Source: Labyrinthula sp. Ha | Taxonomy: Eukaryota; Sar; Bigyra; Labyrinthulida; Labyrinthulaceae | Assembly (NCBI GenBank): GCA_015227615.1 | Contig: JAALGZ010000051.1 | Span: forward strand, 62,001 to 126,000 | Length of the DNA: 64,000 nucleotides | Direction: 5' to 3' | Shown: piece after piece, positions 47,160-57,543 of the stretch | How the letters are laid out: each line of letters starts with the position of its first letter | How positions within the stretch are numbered: position 1 is the first letter of the stretch | Notes under the pieces: model-generated | What the model was told of the DNA's origin: nothing | Seen by the model: only the letters and a program-made list of their open reading frames with translations | Database searches by the model: none | Translations under genes and position numbers: made by a program

Positions 47160-50100
47160 ATGACTGAAGAAAATAGTAATAATGTACCAAGAGTTAACAT
47201 CGGGGCTCGTGAGCTTCGATTTATTGAAGAAACCCGTAGGTCTCTGGGCCTACCAGCAACAGAAGAGAAGGAAAATAACAACGAAGGGGACCAAGTAGAA
47301 AACGAAGACCAAATGCAGGACGATGGGAATCCAACCCAGGATCTAGTAGAAAATACACCAACAACAACACAATCAGACGGTAACCCTAGGGATAATAGTA
47401 ATGAAGATCCATTCCAAACACCAACTGGAAACCAAGAAGAGATGAGGATGATCTCTCAAAGAGACTTCAATAATCTAATGAGCAGTTTGGTGGGTTTAAG
47501 GAGGGAAGTTGAAAGGAACAGGAGTTTGTCTAGCAGGGTAGTTACAGCCACCCCAAGGCGTGCAGCATCAACTAGAACTGAAATATTAACCGACAACATC
47601 CCTCTGACTTTTAGCTCCACAACTGAATCAAGTGAAAGTGATGGAACCAACGTTAATCCAAGAGAAGGAATTTCTATGTCTCCACGATCTCGAAGAATGG
47701 AAAGAAAGGCCAGACTTCGTGAGGAAAGATATAAGGATAAACCCATCCTAAAAACTCTTGACCCATCAGAAGTAACTAAATTTATATCAGAATTTGATAT
47801 CTACGAAACGACTGTAATCCATCAAAGATTCGCGTTGCCCTCAGCAGACCTAAACCTGAACTTAAGTAATGAAGTCAAGGTAGATCTAGTCGAAGAGGGA
47901 TACGACATGAGGGATCAAGCTAAAATAATTAAATACTTGAGAAAGATCAAAAGGAATGAAGATAAGAGTAGATCAAAGGTAGTGATCAGAGAAATAGATA
48001 ATCTGGTTTGGAAAAATACAGGTAGTCCATCAGCGTCAATGAGCGAATTTATTAAATCAACAGATAAGATTTTGAGAGGAATAACCTTTTCCAACAAAAG
48101 TATGGAAAAGGAATTGTGCCTAAAAATAATTAAAAGATTACCTATAGAATTTGGAAGTGCAAGGGCGAAAGAACGTCAAACAGAAGAAGGGTGGAAGACT
48201 TACAAGTCTTTAAAAAAGGGATTGAGAAAAGCTGCTTTGTCCATTTCAACATGGGACATTCAAAGTCCGGCCCTTCAACATCAAAAATTTAGTAAGTCAA
48301 GAAAGAATACCTCAGAATCTAATAATAGTCAATCTAGGAGATCAGGATCACAATATGTATCTAGAAATTCAAGTGAAGTAAAAATCATTGTCCTACAAAC
48401 TGGACATAAAAAACATATTGTACCCCGCTCATGGCCAATAGAGAAGCGCCGGAAATATTCTCGAGACAATAATCTTTGCGGTTATTGCTTCACTGAGGGC
48501 CATCATGCAGCACAATGTCCAGTATTAAGAAGGAAAGAAAGTGATCAGAACAGAAATACTAGAGATCAAGACAGGCCAGATAGAAATACAAATCTACAAA
48601 GAAGCCAAAGTAATGTTGCACCTCAAGTGAATCAAATTTCTTCATCGGAAAATAAAACATCGGGAGACAATAACGATAAAAATAATAATAATAAAGAAGG
48701 AGAAGTAAAAGAAGAGTCAGAGATAGAAATATCGGCTAATAATTTAGATCCCGTTGATTTTCCAGAAATGTATGTGTTGGAGGTAAGTAATAGAAATGAA
48801 GTAAATGAGGTGGTAGTTGGTAGTGATGTGGAACCTTTGAGTATGGAGTGGGATGAAGATTTTGAATCGGAACATGCGACTCGTAGCATGTATAGGGATG
48901 AGATTTCGGATGAAATTATTGAAGGTGAACATGAGGTTGTTTCTACGTCAAGCAAACCTTATATTGAAACCCCAGAAATGCAGGAAGTCCTAAAAAATAA
49001 AATAAGAGAAAAAATTAGTGAGCTAGTAGAAAATAATATTGTTGAACCAAACCAAGCAGATGATCTTGAAGAAGTAATGGTTAGAAATAAAGATGCATTT
49101 GCCTTCAAAGAAGCCAAGTGTGACTTTAATTTACTAACTCCGATGCAAGTGAAGATTAAATCAGACTGCGAATCCTTTACTGCCAAGCCATATCCTATGA
49201 AAAAACAAGTGTTAGAGGAGCTAAAAATAAAAATACAGGAGTTGTTGGACATGGGAATGGTATATAGGGAACCTAACCCTTTCTTCTCAAGTCCAGTTAT
49301 GATGCTTCCCAAGCCTAAAAGACCAACTGACTTTAGGATGGTCGTCGACCTAAGAAGGGTGAATAAAAATTGTTTACCGACGGGTTTGGGATTGCCAGAT
49401 CTAGAAGCTCAACTTGGCTGGCTTAAGGGGAACGAAGAGTGGTTTGGATCCTTCGATGGTTTGTCTGGATTTGATTATTTGCGTTTAGATCCATCATCCA
49501 GTAAATACTTCGGCATGGTCACTCCAATCGGAACCTACTGCATGACAATGTCACCGCAGGGATTCCGAAATACTCCTCAAGTTTACCAAGAAAGGTTAGT
49601 AAACGAAGTATTAAATGGATCAGAAGTGGGAGGACTGTTCGGAAATGGCGCTCTACAATGGTTGGATGATACATTATTATATCACCAAACCTTTTCTGGG
49701 TATTTGCAACTTCTTGAACAGTTCCTAAAAAATTGTATTAAAGTAAAATTCAAACTTAATTTGGACAAATGTGATATCTTAAGAAAGAAAGTTAAATGGT
49801 GTGGTCATGTAATCGAAGGCGGTCATTGGGGGTATGACGAAAATTATTTTTCAAAAATTACTAAAATGCCAAGACCTGGAAATCTGGGCCATTTGTATGA
49901 TGTAGTTTACGTTTCTACATGGCTGTCAGATACCATTCCAGGTCTTTCAGAAAGTAAGAGTTATTTGAATTCCAGGATGCGTGAAATCGAAGGAATAATA
50001 GCAGAGAATAGAGGTAAAAGAATAAATAAAGATGCAAGAAAAAGAATTAGTATAGCCGAATTTTGGACAGATAAAGATCAAGCAGAATATGCAAAGTTTT

Positions 50101-53100
50101 TGAAAAATATAGAAAATTGTAAGCATAAGAGAATGAAAATGTTTGAGGCGGAAAGTCAGGTTGCTATTTTTGCAGATGCAAGTAATAATTATTGGTCCAG
50201 TGTAGTTGCTTTATATGTATCTGATGGATGGGAACCCGTGTTCTTTGTAAGTGGAGAGTTTACTCAATCTTCAAAATTTTGGTCCATGACAGATAAGGAA
50301 ATCTATCCTATCATTAGGACTTTAAAAAGATATAGATTTTTATTGATAAATATATCAAAAGAGATAAAAATATTTACAGATCATCTAAATATAAAATACT
50401 TGATGACTGGAAAGAGAGATGTAAAACAATCAACATTTGGAAGAATCCAAAGATGGATCTTAACCATCCAAGAATTTAATATTGTTTTTTATCATATTCC
50501 TGGTAATAGAAATGTTTTAGCAGACCTCCTAACCCGTTGGGGATATTTAGGAGCAACTTCCACTTCTAGTCCGGAGAAGATTTTAATTAAAGACACAAAT
50601 AATTGGACTCTGACTTGGAAAGGGATAAAGTTTTCAGTAGAGGAGAAAGAAATTGATTTAGAAAAGAAAAAGATAAGCAATATAAATAAAGATGATCAAG
50701 AACCCTCAATGATTAATGCTGTAGAAAATGAAGTTGAAAATTGGCGATTTGACCCAGCTAATATTCAATTTGTTAGAGACAGGGTAGGTAAAAACTTTCC
50801 TAAAAGGAGAACCGAATGGGAAGATTTATCGTCAAGAGAATTAAAACAAATCCAAAAAAGAGATAAAGTAAACCAAAAAAGAGGATCAAGAATAAATAAG
50901 CAGGGCTTGATTGTCAATAAAGAAGGTAAGATTTTAATTCACTTTCAGCATCTGGAGAAGTTTATAGTTTTAGCTCATAATATATCAAATCATGGTAGTA
51001 ATGACGAAGTGATAAGACTTCTAAAAAATTTCGAATTTATTGAAGTAAATAAATCACAAATTCATCAATTGGTAAGAAAATTAAAGAAATATTGCCTTCA
51101 TTGCGACAAGGATATAAAACTGGAACGAAGATTTTATAAAGAAATACCGCACGCAGTGAATGAAAATGAGCTTTTGTTACACTCAGATTTCCTTAAAATA
51201 TATGACGGATATCTTCTTGTTCTAGTAGAGGATGTATCAAGGAAAGTAATGATGGTTCATGATAAGTCAGCTAGTGCTCATGTGGTCGTAAAAGCACTCG
51301 TCAAATGGAGAGCTGAAAATGGAATACCACCGTCGTTTAAATTATCAACAGACAATGGTTCACATTTCAGTAACCAAATTATCAGAGAATTTAATAAAAT
51401 TTATGGAGGCCAACACCACTTTTCAGTGGTATACTCTCCATGGAGTAACGGCTCTGTGGAAGTCATGAACCGTTTCATATTAAGAAATCTGCGTCAAATG
51501 TGCAGCGAATATAATCTGCCCTATGAACAATGGCCAGAACTAATTGATATTGTAGCAGATACCATAAATAATACCCCTACGAGGCAAGGGTATACACCAA
51601 ACGAATTAACTTCAATCTTTGGCAAGAAAAATGAGTTGGCAGCTATAGAAGAAGGTAGCATTAAATTGATGCCTCTAGTAAGAAATAATGAATTAATAAT
51701 ACCAAATGATGCAGAGAAATTTGTAAATAATTGTAAGATCCTAGTAAGTACAATTGAAGAAAAGAGAAAGAAAATAATGCCTTTAATTGAAAAGGACCGA
51801 AAAACTCAAAGAGATTATATCAATAGAAAATTCAAGATGTCTCATGTGCAATTTGCACCTGGGGATTTTGTTTTAATGAGCAATGTAGGAACACCCCGAA
51901 ATAAATCAAAGTTGCAATTGAGGTGGAATGGTCCATATGTAGTTGAAGAAATCTTAGGATCAACTACCTATAAAATAAGGGCTTTGGATGGAAAAATCCA
52001 CGTAGCGCATGTTCAACGTCTTAGTTTATACGAAGCGCAACCTACAGACTTTGAGGTCACATCTGAAATAAAGAAAGCCTTTTATTATAACCAAGGCATC
52101 TATGAGGTTCATCGTCTATTAGATATCCGAAGGTCAACTGGAGGATTTGAAATATTAGTTTGGTGGAAAGGATTTCCCAAACAAGAAGCCAACTGGCAAA
52201 ATTTTGATCTACTGCTTCAAGATATTCCAAAAACTTTGGAAAAGTATATAAATAAACATAAATATGATAGTAATGATTTTATAGCAGCTTGGAATGTTTT
52301 GAGGCATAAATTAGATTTGCCTGTAGAAGCTGAAGTAAATTTTCTGAGAGAAGCTGTTCATAGTAGTGAAGTAACATGGACAACAGATTTTTGGAAAGTG
52401 ATATCTTATCCTCAGCATCTAAAATTATTAAACGACCATGTGTATCCCGGTCTTAGCAGATCAAAAGGCTGGAACCAATTTGAGAAAGAAGTGATGCAAA
52501 AATGTATCTTCGTCTTTGGTCTAGGCAAGTGGGAACCAATAATAAAAGAAGGCTATCTGCCAGGAAAAACTCGTTCGCAGCTAGTAGAATTTGTAAAAAC
52601 GTCGATTGGAAGTCAAAGACTTTATGAATTTCACGGTTTGAAAATAGATCTGAACATTCTAAAAAAGTACAATGATAGTAAGAATAGTGTAATCAGGAGG
52701 AATGGAGTAATTATAAATACAGGAAAAGAATTATCAAAATCTGATTTGAAGAAGATTCGCAAGGAAGTTTGGAAACAATTATATAGTAAGCAGAATTTCA
52801 AAATAACTCAAGAGATGATACCATTGTTAGGAATAAAAGAAATTTCAAATTCAAAATTGAGCCTTCAAGATATTAGTAAAGTGATCAAGAGAGGTGAGAA
52901 AAAAGCTAAGAGATCATCAGTGCCGGAAATATGTGAAATAAAATACACCAATAATCGACATTTGAATTTGGAAATAAAAGGTGAAATACACTCTGTTTTA
53001 TTAGACAGCGGAGCTTGGCGAAGCTGTGTTGGAGAAAATTTAATCCAAGGATATCAAATCATTTCAGGAGATCTAGAACATCAGAAAATGTTGCAATGTA

Positions 53101-54146
53101 AGAGCGTGTCAGGTAATATAATAGAAGTACTTGGATATGTAGTGATAAACTGCACTTTGAAAGGAGAAAAGATATGTGTGAGAATGAATAAAATGAGATT
53201 CTATGTCTTGAAATGTAACACGAACAAATTTATATTAGGAGAAGATTGGTTGAGAAAAATGAATATAGATCCAATAAAAAAGCTTGAAGAGAAGTGTGAG
53301 AAAAGAGATAATAAAATAAGCATAAATGAAGTAAATAAAGAAGAAAAGAAAGAAAAGTTGATTGAATGGAGAGAATTATATGAATCGGAAATTGAAAAAA
53401 TATATCGGCGTAAGAAGTATAGAGATGATCTGTCAAGTAAATTGAAGGATAAATCATCAACGGTTAGGTGGGTACCATATGGCAATATAGAAGATTCATT
53501 TTTTACAATAGAAATTGATAATAAAGAAGAATATAGAGATCTTATACTCTGGAAACAGCCAGAAAACAGCAAACTGAAAATTGCTAATATTCTTGATCAA
53601 AATCTGACAGCTTTCGGTAAGTTTGGAGTTTTGTTAATAGATCCACCTTGGAATAATCAAGCGTCTGGTAGCCCTACTAGGGGACTTACAATTCATTATC
53701 CTACTTTGACAGATTCGCAATTATTAAAAATCAATTTTGGAACTTTAGTTGAAGAAGGGATAGCTGCTTTATGGATCACCAACAATAAATTTGAAGTAGG
53801 AAGGAATATTTTATCACGCAACGGGTTCAGAATAGTTGAATACATGGTTTGGTGTAAGAAAACTGCTGCAGGAAGGATCCATCCAAGCCAAGGTCAATAT
53901 CTGCGGCATTCCAAAGAAATTCTTTTGTTAGCGGTAAAAGGAAGACCATTGTTATCTAAGCAGCGTAGTTCGGATGTTATTATATCTAGAATCTTACAGC
54001 AGTCCAGAAAACCACGTGAGGTATACGATTTGTTAGAAAAATTGGCACCAGGGGTGAGGAAAATGGAAATATTTGGTAGATTTTGGAATTGTAGAAGTGG
54101 ATGGTGGACTTTTTCGGGTCCATATGAGTGGAAAGAGGAAGTTTGA
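47160..54146 (+). CDS. Retrotransposon Gag-Pol polyprotein with C-terminal MT-A70 adenine methyltransferase
   Basis: One frame of 2328 codons starting 41 bp after the LTR. Gag is about 1-480, with a CX2CX4HX4C zinc knuckle at 440-453. Reverse transcriptase is about 690-880 (LDD core near 835), RNase H starts near 1000 (FADAS), and integrase has an HHCC finger near 1272-1315 and a D1343-D1398-E1434 triad. A chromodomain lies near 1645-1705 (YEVHRLLDIR...VWWKGF...NW). A Myb/SANT-like segment is near 1767-1815 (FGLGKWEPIIKEGYLPGKT). A retropepsin-like protease with DSGA is near 1949. The MT-A70 domain, about 2140-2325, has DPPW at 2161-2164, HYPTLTDSQLL, ALWITNNKFEVGRN and KMEIFGR, closest by eye to the METTL3/METTL14 group. 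MT-A70 enzymes methylate adenine N6 in RNA or DNA. Gag and Pol are fused in one frame without a shift. Confidence 0.93.
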   Translation: MTEENSNNVPRVNIGARELRFIEETRRSLGLPATEEKENNNEGDQVENEDQMQDDGNPTQDLVENTPTTTQSDGNPRDNSNEDPFQTPTGNQEEMRMISQRDFNNLMSSLVGLRREVERNRSLSSRVVTATPRRAASTRTEILTDNIPLTFSSTTESSESDGTNVNPREGISMSPRSRRMERKARLREERYKDKPILKTLDPSEVTKFISEFDIYETTVIHQRFALPSADLNLNLSNEVKVDLVEEGYDMRDQAKIIKYLRKIKRNEDKSRSKVVIREIDNLVWKNTGSPSASMSEFIKSTDKILRGITFSNKSMEKELCLKIIKRLPIEFGSARAKERQTEEGWKTYKSLKKGLRKAALSISTWDIQSPALQHQKFSKSRKNTSESNNSQSRRSGSQYVSRNSSEVKIIVLQTGHKKHIVPRSWPIEKRRKYSRDNNLCGYCFTEGHHAAQCPVLRRKESDQNRNTRDQDRPDRNTNLQRSQSNVAPQVNQISSSENKTSGDNNDKNNNNKEGEVKEESEIEISANNLDPVDFPEMYVLEVSNRNEVNEVVVGSDVEPLSMEWDEDFESEHATRSMYRDEISDEIIEGEHEVVSTSSKPYIETPEMQEVLKNKIREKISELVENNIVEPNQADDLEEVMVRNKDAFAFKEAKCDFNLLTPMQVKIKSDCESFTAKPYPMKKQVLEELKIKIQELLDMGMVYREPNPFFSSPVMMLPKPKRPTDFRMVVDLRRVNKNCLPTGLGLPDLEAQLGWLKGNEEWFGSFDGLSGFDYLRLDPSSSKYFGMVTPIGTYCMTMSPQGFRNTPQVYQERLVNEVLNGSEVGGLFGNGALQWLDDTLLYHQTFSGYLQLLEQFLKNCIKVKFKLNLDKCDILRKKVKWCGHVIEGGHWGYDENYFSKITKMPRPGNLGHLYDVVYVSTWLSDTIPGLSESKSYLNSRMREIEGIIAENRGKRINKDARKRISIAEFWTDKDQAEYAKFLKNIENCKHKRMKMFEAESQVAIFADASNNYWSSVVALYVSDGWEPVFFVSGEFTQSSKFWSMTDKEIYPIIRTLKRYRFLLINISKEIKIFTDHLNIKYLMTGKRDVKQSTFGRIQRWILTIQEFNIVFYHIPGNRNVLADLLTRWGYLGATSTSSPEKILIKDTNNWTLTWKGIKFSVEEKEIDLEKKKISNINKDDQEPSMINAVENEVENWRFDPANIQFVRDRVGKNFPKRRTEWEDLSSRELKQIQKRDKVNQKRGSRINKQGLIVNKEGKILIHFQHLEKFIVLAHNISNHGSNDEVIRLLKNFEFIEVNKSQIHQLVRKLKKYCLHCDKDIKLERRFYKEIPHAVNENELLLHSDFLKIYDGYLLVLVEDVSRKVMMVHDKSASAHVVVKALVKWRAENGIPPSFKLSTDNGSHFSNQIIREFNKIYGGQHHFSVVYSPWSNGSVEVMNRFILRNLRQMCSEYNLPYEQWPELIDIVADTINNTPTRQGYTPNELTSIFGKKNELAAIEEGSIKLMPLVRNNELIIPNDAEKFVNNCKILVSTIEEKRKKIMPLIEKDRKTQRDYINRKFKMSHVQFAPGDFVLMSNVGTPRNKSKLQLRWNGPYVVEEILGSTTYKIRALDGKIHVAHVQRLSLYEAQPTDFEVTSEIKKAFYYNQGIYEVHRLLDIRRSTGGFEILVWWKGFPKQEANWQNFDLLLQDIPKTLEKYINKHKYDSNDFIAAWNVLRHKLDLPVEAEVNFLREAVHSSEVTWTTDFWKVISYPQHLKLLNDHVYPGLSRSKGWNQFEKEVMQKCIFVFGLGKWEPIIKEGYLPGKTRSQLVEFVKTSIGSQRLYEFHGLKIDLNILKKYNDSKNSVIRRNGVIINTGKELSKSDLKKIRKEVWKQLYSKQNFKITQEMIPLLGIKEISNSKLSLQDISKVIKRGEKKAKRSSVPEICEIKYTNNRHLNLEIKGEIHSVLLDSGAWRSCVGENLIQGYQIISGDLEHQKMLQCKSVSGNIIEVLGYVVINCTLKGEKICVRMNKMRFYVLKCNTNKFILGEDWLRKMNIDPIKKLEEKCEKRDNKISINEVNKEEKKEKLIEWRELYESEIEKIYRRKKYRDDLSSKLKDKSSTVRWVPYGNIEDSFFTIEIDNKEEYRDLILWKQPENSKLKIANILDQNLTAFGKFGVLLIDPPWNNQASGSPTRGLTIHYPTLTDSQLLKINFGTLVEEGIAALWITNNKFEVGRNILSRNGFRIVEYMVWCKKTAAGRIHPSQGQYLRHSKEILLLAVKGRPLLSKQRSSDVIISRILQQSRKPREVYDLLEKLAPGVRKMEIFGRFWNCRSGWWTFSGPYEWKEEV

Positions 54147-54161
54147 TGTCACTCGTGTCTT

Positions 54162-54173
54162 AGAAGAAGGTAG
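54162..54173 (+). other. Polypurine tract of the retrotransposon
   Basis: AGAAGAAGGTAG directly precedes the 3' LTR. A purine-rich run here primes plus-strand DNA synthesis in LTR elements. It lies 15 bp after the polyprotein stop codon. Confidence 0.7.
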
Positions 54174-54615
54174 TGTAGAGTAAAAGATGTGAAAACACTC
54201 GTATTGAGATACAAGAAGCTGTATTTCAATTTTCAAATTTGTCCGAATTTGTATTTTGATTAATTGAAGTGATGACGTGGAATGATGTAAATGTAACACA
54301 GAGAAAAATATGACAAATTAATGGAAGCTAACGGTAAGGATGAAAATACATAAGAAAAAATACATAATAGGAGATAAAAAGAGTTGAAAAAATACAGTAA
54401 AGAAAAGTAACTCTAGATTAGGAGTCAGTTTAGTTTGTTCGTTAACCTTTAAGCAGACACTATTTAGCAATAAACTATATAGAAAAGGAGTTAGTGTCGC
54501 CTTTTTCCTGAAGAATTTAAGTGAGAAATTACGCATAAAAAATTAGACTAAGAAGAAAAAATTTAAAAGCAGAATACATTTAAAGTAAAAGCAGAAACCT
54601 TAGAAGCACTCTATA
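54174..54615 (+). repeat. 3' LTR
   Basis: 442 bp, the partner of 46677-47118. Flanked on the right by GCTC, the target-site duplication. Confidence 0.93.
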
Positions 54616-57494
54616 GCTCACTTCTTGATGATGTATATTGAAGTTTCAATATAAAGTTAGAACCAGAAATTTGATCCAGGGTAATCCCATATTAAGCTTC
54701 ATGTTCAGCTTCCATCTACGCTCTAATGATGTTTGACTTAAGGTTTAATTGGAAAAAAATATCAACCTATAAGCTAGCGAAGATCTTACTATCATGTTCA
54801 CATAAGAAAATTTTATATCTCTCTTTGAAGTGAATAGGATGGAAACCTGGTCCTGGAAGTTTACTCGTCGAAAAATAGAAGCATTATAAAGAAGAAGGAG
54901 TGATGAAGAAAATGAAGGTTCAATGGCACTCTAATTCCGTGTCGTTTTAATTGTTACCCTGCGTGTTTTATCTTAGCTTTGCAAAAATAGCTGTCTGGAT
55001 CCATTTCTAAGGCTACTTTATTGTTTCTCACCGGGGTCCTCTTGTGATGTTATACTTGCGTTTGAATCCATTTCTATAAGGAGGTAGGTATTATTTTTTG
55101 TTCATCAATGGCTTTTCGAGGATTCTACCTTAACTTCCAAGCCATATTAAGTTGGTAATCTAGGTGGATTGCGGTATTATTGAATCTAGATTGCCGTGTA
55201 GCTGTGTTCTTCAAATTTTTAGACATTTCACTGGTTCAAATATTGATCCTTAAAAAATGAAAAATATATTATTTCTATTCTACCTGTTGGTTTTAGATAC
55301 TTTAACAGTTGAATTTTTGTGTCTTTCCTTCTATAAGACTGTAATAATCTTACTTGAATTTATTTTCGGTTGTGATTTACATTTCTTTGCGTTCTTGAAG
55401 GATCTTATTCTTACATTGAATGGTTGATAACAGGGCCATCAAAATAGAAAGATTTTGGTACAAATCTCTGCATTGAAGAGACTGATATTTTTGTTCATAA
55501 TTCAGTGATATTTCGAGTATCTTTTCTCAAAACAAATCTTTTGTTTCTGATTTAATGCGGGCAAGACTTCAACTAATGTCTCTTGTCTACAAGTCAGATA
55601 CCTAATAGTTAACTTAAGGATCATCCTTTGCTGATATAACTTTTGCATAGGCGTCTATAACTACATATTATAATATACTTTTCTTTCAGCTCTTCTACAT
55701 AGTCTACAGTTGATTAGAATTATTATTGGATTTTGTACAGTAACAAACAACAGAACCCGTGTCTATCCCTGCACGTTGCAGTTAAATTCAGAGTGAAGTC
55801 AAATAATAAAACAACCAATACCATTCACATATCTACTTCCTTTTTCCTAGTTTTATTTTAACCTAAAAAATTTACATGGCTAGGTCGCTGAAAACGGTTA
55901 GTTCTAGTTTATAAAAAAACTAAGAACAAGAAAACAAGAAACTATTTTCGATGAAATAACATTGAAGGGTTAAAGTCATTTACCTAAATCGTTTTGTATA
56001 TTTCGGTTTCCTAAAGAAATATATAGAGAGAGAGAGAATTACTGTATACATATATATCTTTATCAATAGGGGCTAAGACCATTTTATACATCAAATATGA
56101 TAGTCTATTCTCAAAAAGTATCTTAGATTTCCTGGGAATATTATTGAAGATTCTAGTGATCTTATCTAAAATTATCGAGAACGAAGCGACATGTATATTG
56201 CTCTGATAGAGAACAGACTCATGAAAATTTTCAAAGAACATCTATATCACCCTGGTTCTAGAAAATTTATGGCTAAGGTACTCTGCAACATAGGAAAAGA
56301 ATACAAGACTTGGGGCTTCTTTTGTGGTGATCATCAATATGTTCACTCTTGAATTTAGCATTACATATTTCTGTTTCTTCGTTTTGAGGAAGGTTATGTT
56401 CTGGTTGGTACAAACCAGAACAAAGAGTAAAGGGTAACTTCTCACCAAAAGTGTTGAATAAATATTATACATAAAGATATTTTATGCCACGGATGTCAAT
56501 CCGGTCTATTTAACTAAAAATGATATAACTTGTTTTGTGACCACAGCTTCGATAATTAGTAATGTTGTACATTAGTATTGCAAAAAAAATCTATAAAGCC
56601 TGTGAAAAAAATCTGATTGCTTTATAGTTTTTAGAAATATCATCAAATGACAACAACCAATGAAGAGCGACCGTACATTTTGATTTGAAACATAGATGAT
56701 GTACAATGATATCATAGTTGCTTAGACTCTGTCAATCTAACATTGTGGTGAGGATTGAAATATATCAATGTTTTCCAGACATATGACGTACATTATATTT
56801 TTATTCTTTGTGACAGCTTGAGAAAGAAAAAGGCTCTCGGTATAAATAGAGCTACACAGTTAGTAGCTGTTGAAAAACCATGCTTTGTTAAGCGAAGTTG
56901 TCAAGAGTAATAGTATAAGCTCGTTCTACTATATCAATGGATATGTGTTTAGAATTCATAATTTCTTTCTTTTTTATGTTTGTGTTTACGATTTAAACAA
57001 TCTTTTAGCTTTGTATTCTAAACTTGGGAAACAAAATTTTCAAATTTCAAATATAGTCAGAGTGCTCTAGAATGCTGCTGTTCGAGAACACAGAGTGTTT
57101 AACTATAGAATAGGTTACTAAATAAGAAAGACGGCGTTTGTTGGTTGCATATACTAGGCAGTTAATATCTTTTCAGCATTATTACGTGGTAAGTGAAAAT
57201 ATGTATAGAAAATGGGAACAGGTGCTGGGCGTTGCTTTTGAATTTAAATCATAAATCATATTACTTGATTCAACTTACTAGAGACTTATACCTTGAGGTT
57301 AAGAAAGGAGATTGCCTGCCACAATGTAAATTACTCCATTAAGAAATATAAGATCCGAGTTTTGATTCACAGAGGTAACTTAACATATTAACCTTTTTAT
57401 GGAACGAATATGTAAAATACAGTAATACCCTAAGACTTCCAATGATCTACAGGTCTGTAAAAGTCAATTATTAACTGAAAAAAATACTTAATGA

Positions 57495-57543
57495 AAAAAC
57501 ATATCACAAGCAAAAACATATCACAAGCAAAAACATATCACAA
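57495..57543. repeat. Tandem repeat, about 3 x 17 bp
   Basis: Three adjacent copies of AAAAACATATCACAAGC, the last one ending differently (CAATG). There are no spacers, so this is a minisatellite, not a CRISPR array. Confidence 0.85.

Larger units (their letters stand above)
46677..54615 (+). mobile_element. LTR retrotransposon, Ty3/gypsy chromovirus type, with MT-A70 methyltransferase; looks whole
   Basis: A 7.94-kb element with two direct LTRs of 442 bp and one uninterrupted polyprotein frame. A 4-bp GCTC (or 5-bp AGCTC) duplication flanks it (46673-46676 and 54616-54619). LTR ends are TGTAGAG and CTCTATA, nearly inverted. The LTRs differ at about 11 of 442 sites (2.5 percent), which indicates a fairly recent insertion; an absolute date needs a host rate. 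Order of parts: Gag with a zinc knuckle, reverse transcriptase, RNase H, integrase, chromodomain, Myb-like segment, aspartic protease, MT-A70 domain. It sits between the leucine-rich gene and a gene-poor stretch. No other copy is in the window. Confidence 0.95.

Noticed and set aside
57495-57543. Short direct repeats considered as a CRISPR array
   Set aside because: The copies are contiguous without spacers, and the window is eukaryotic.
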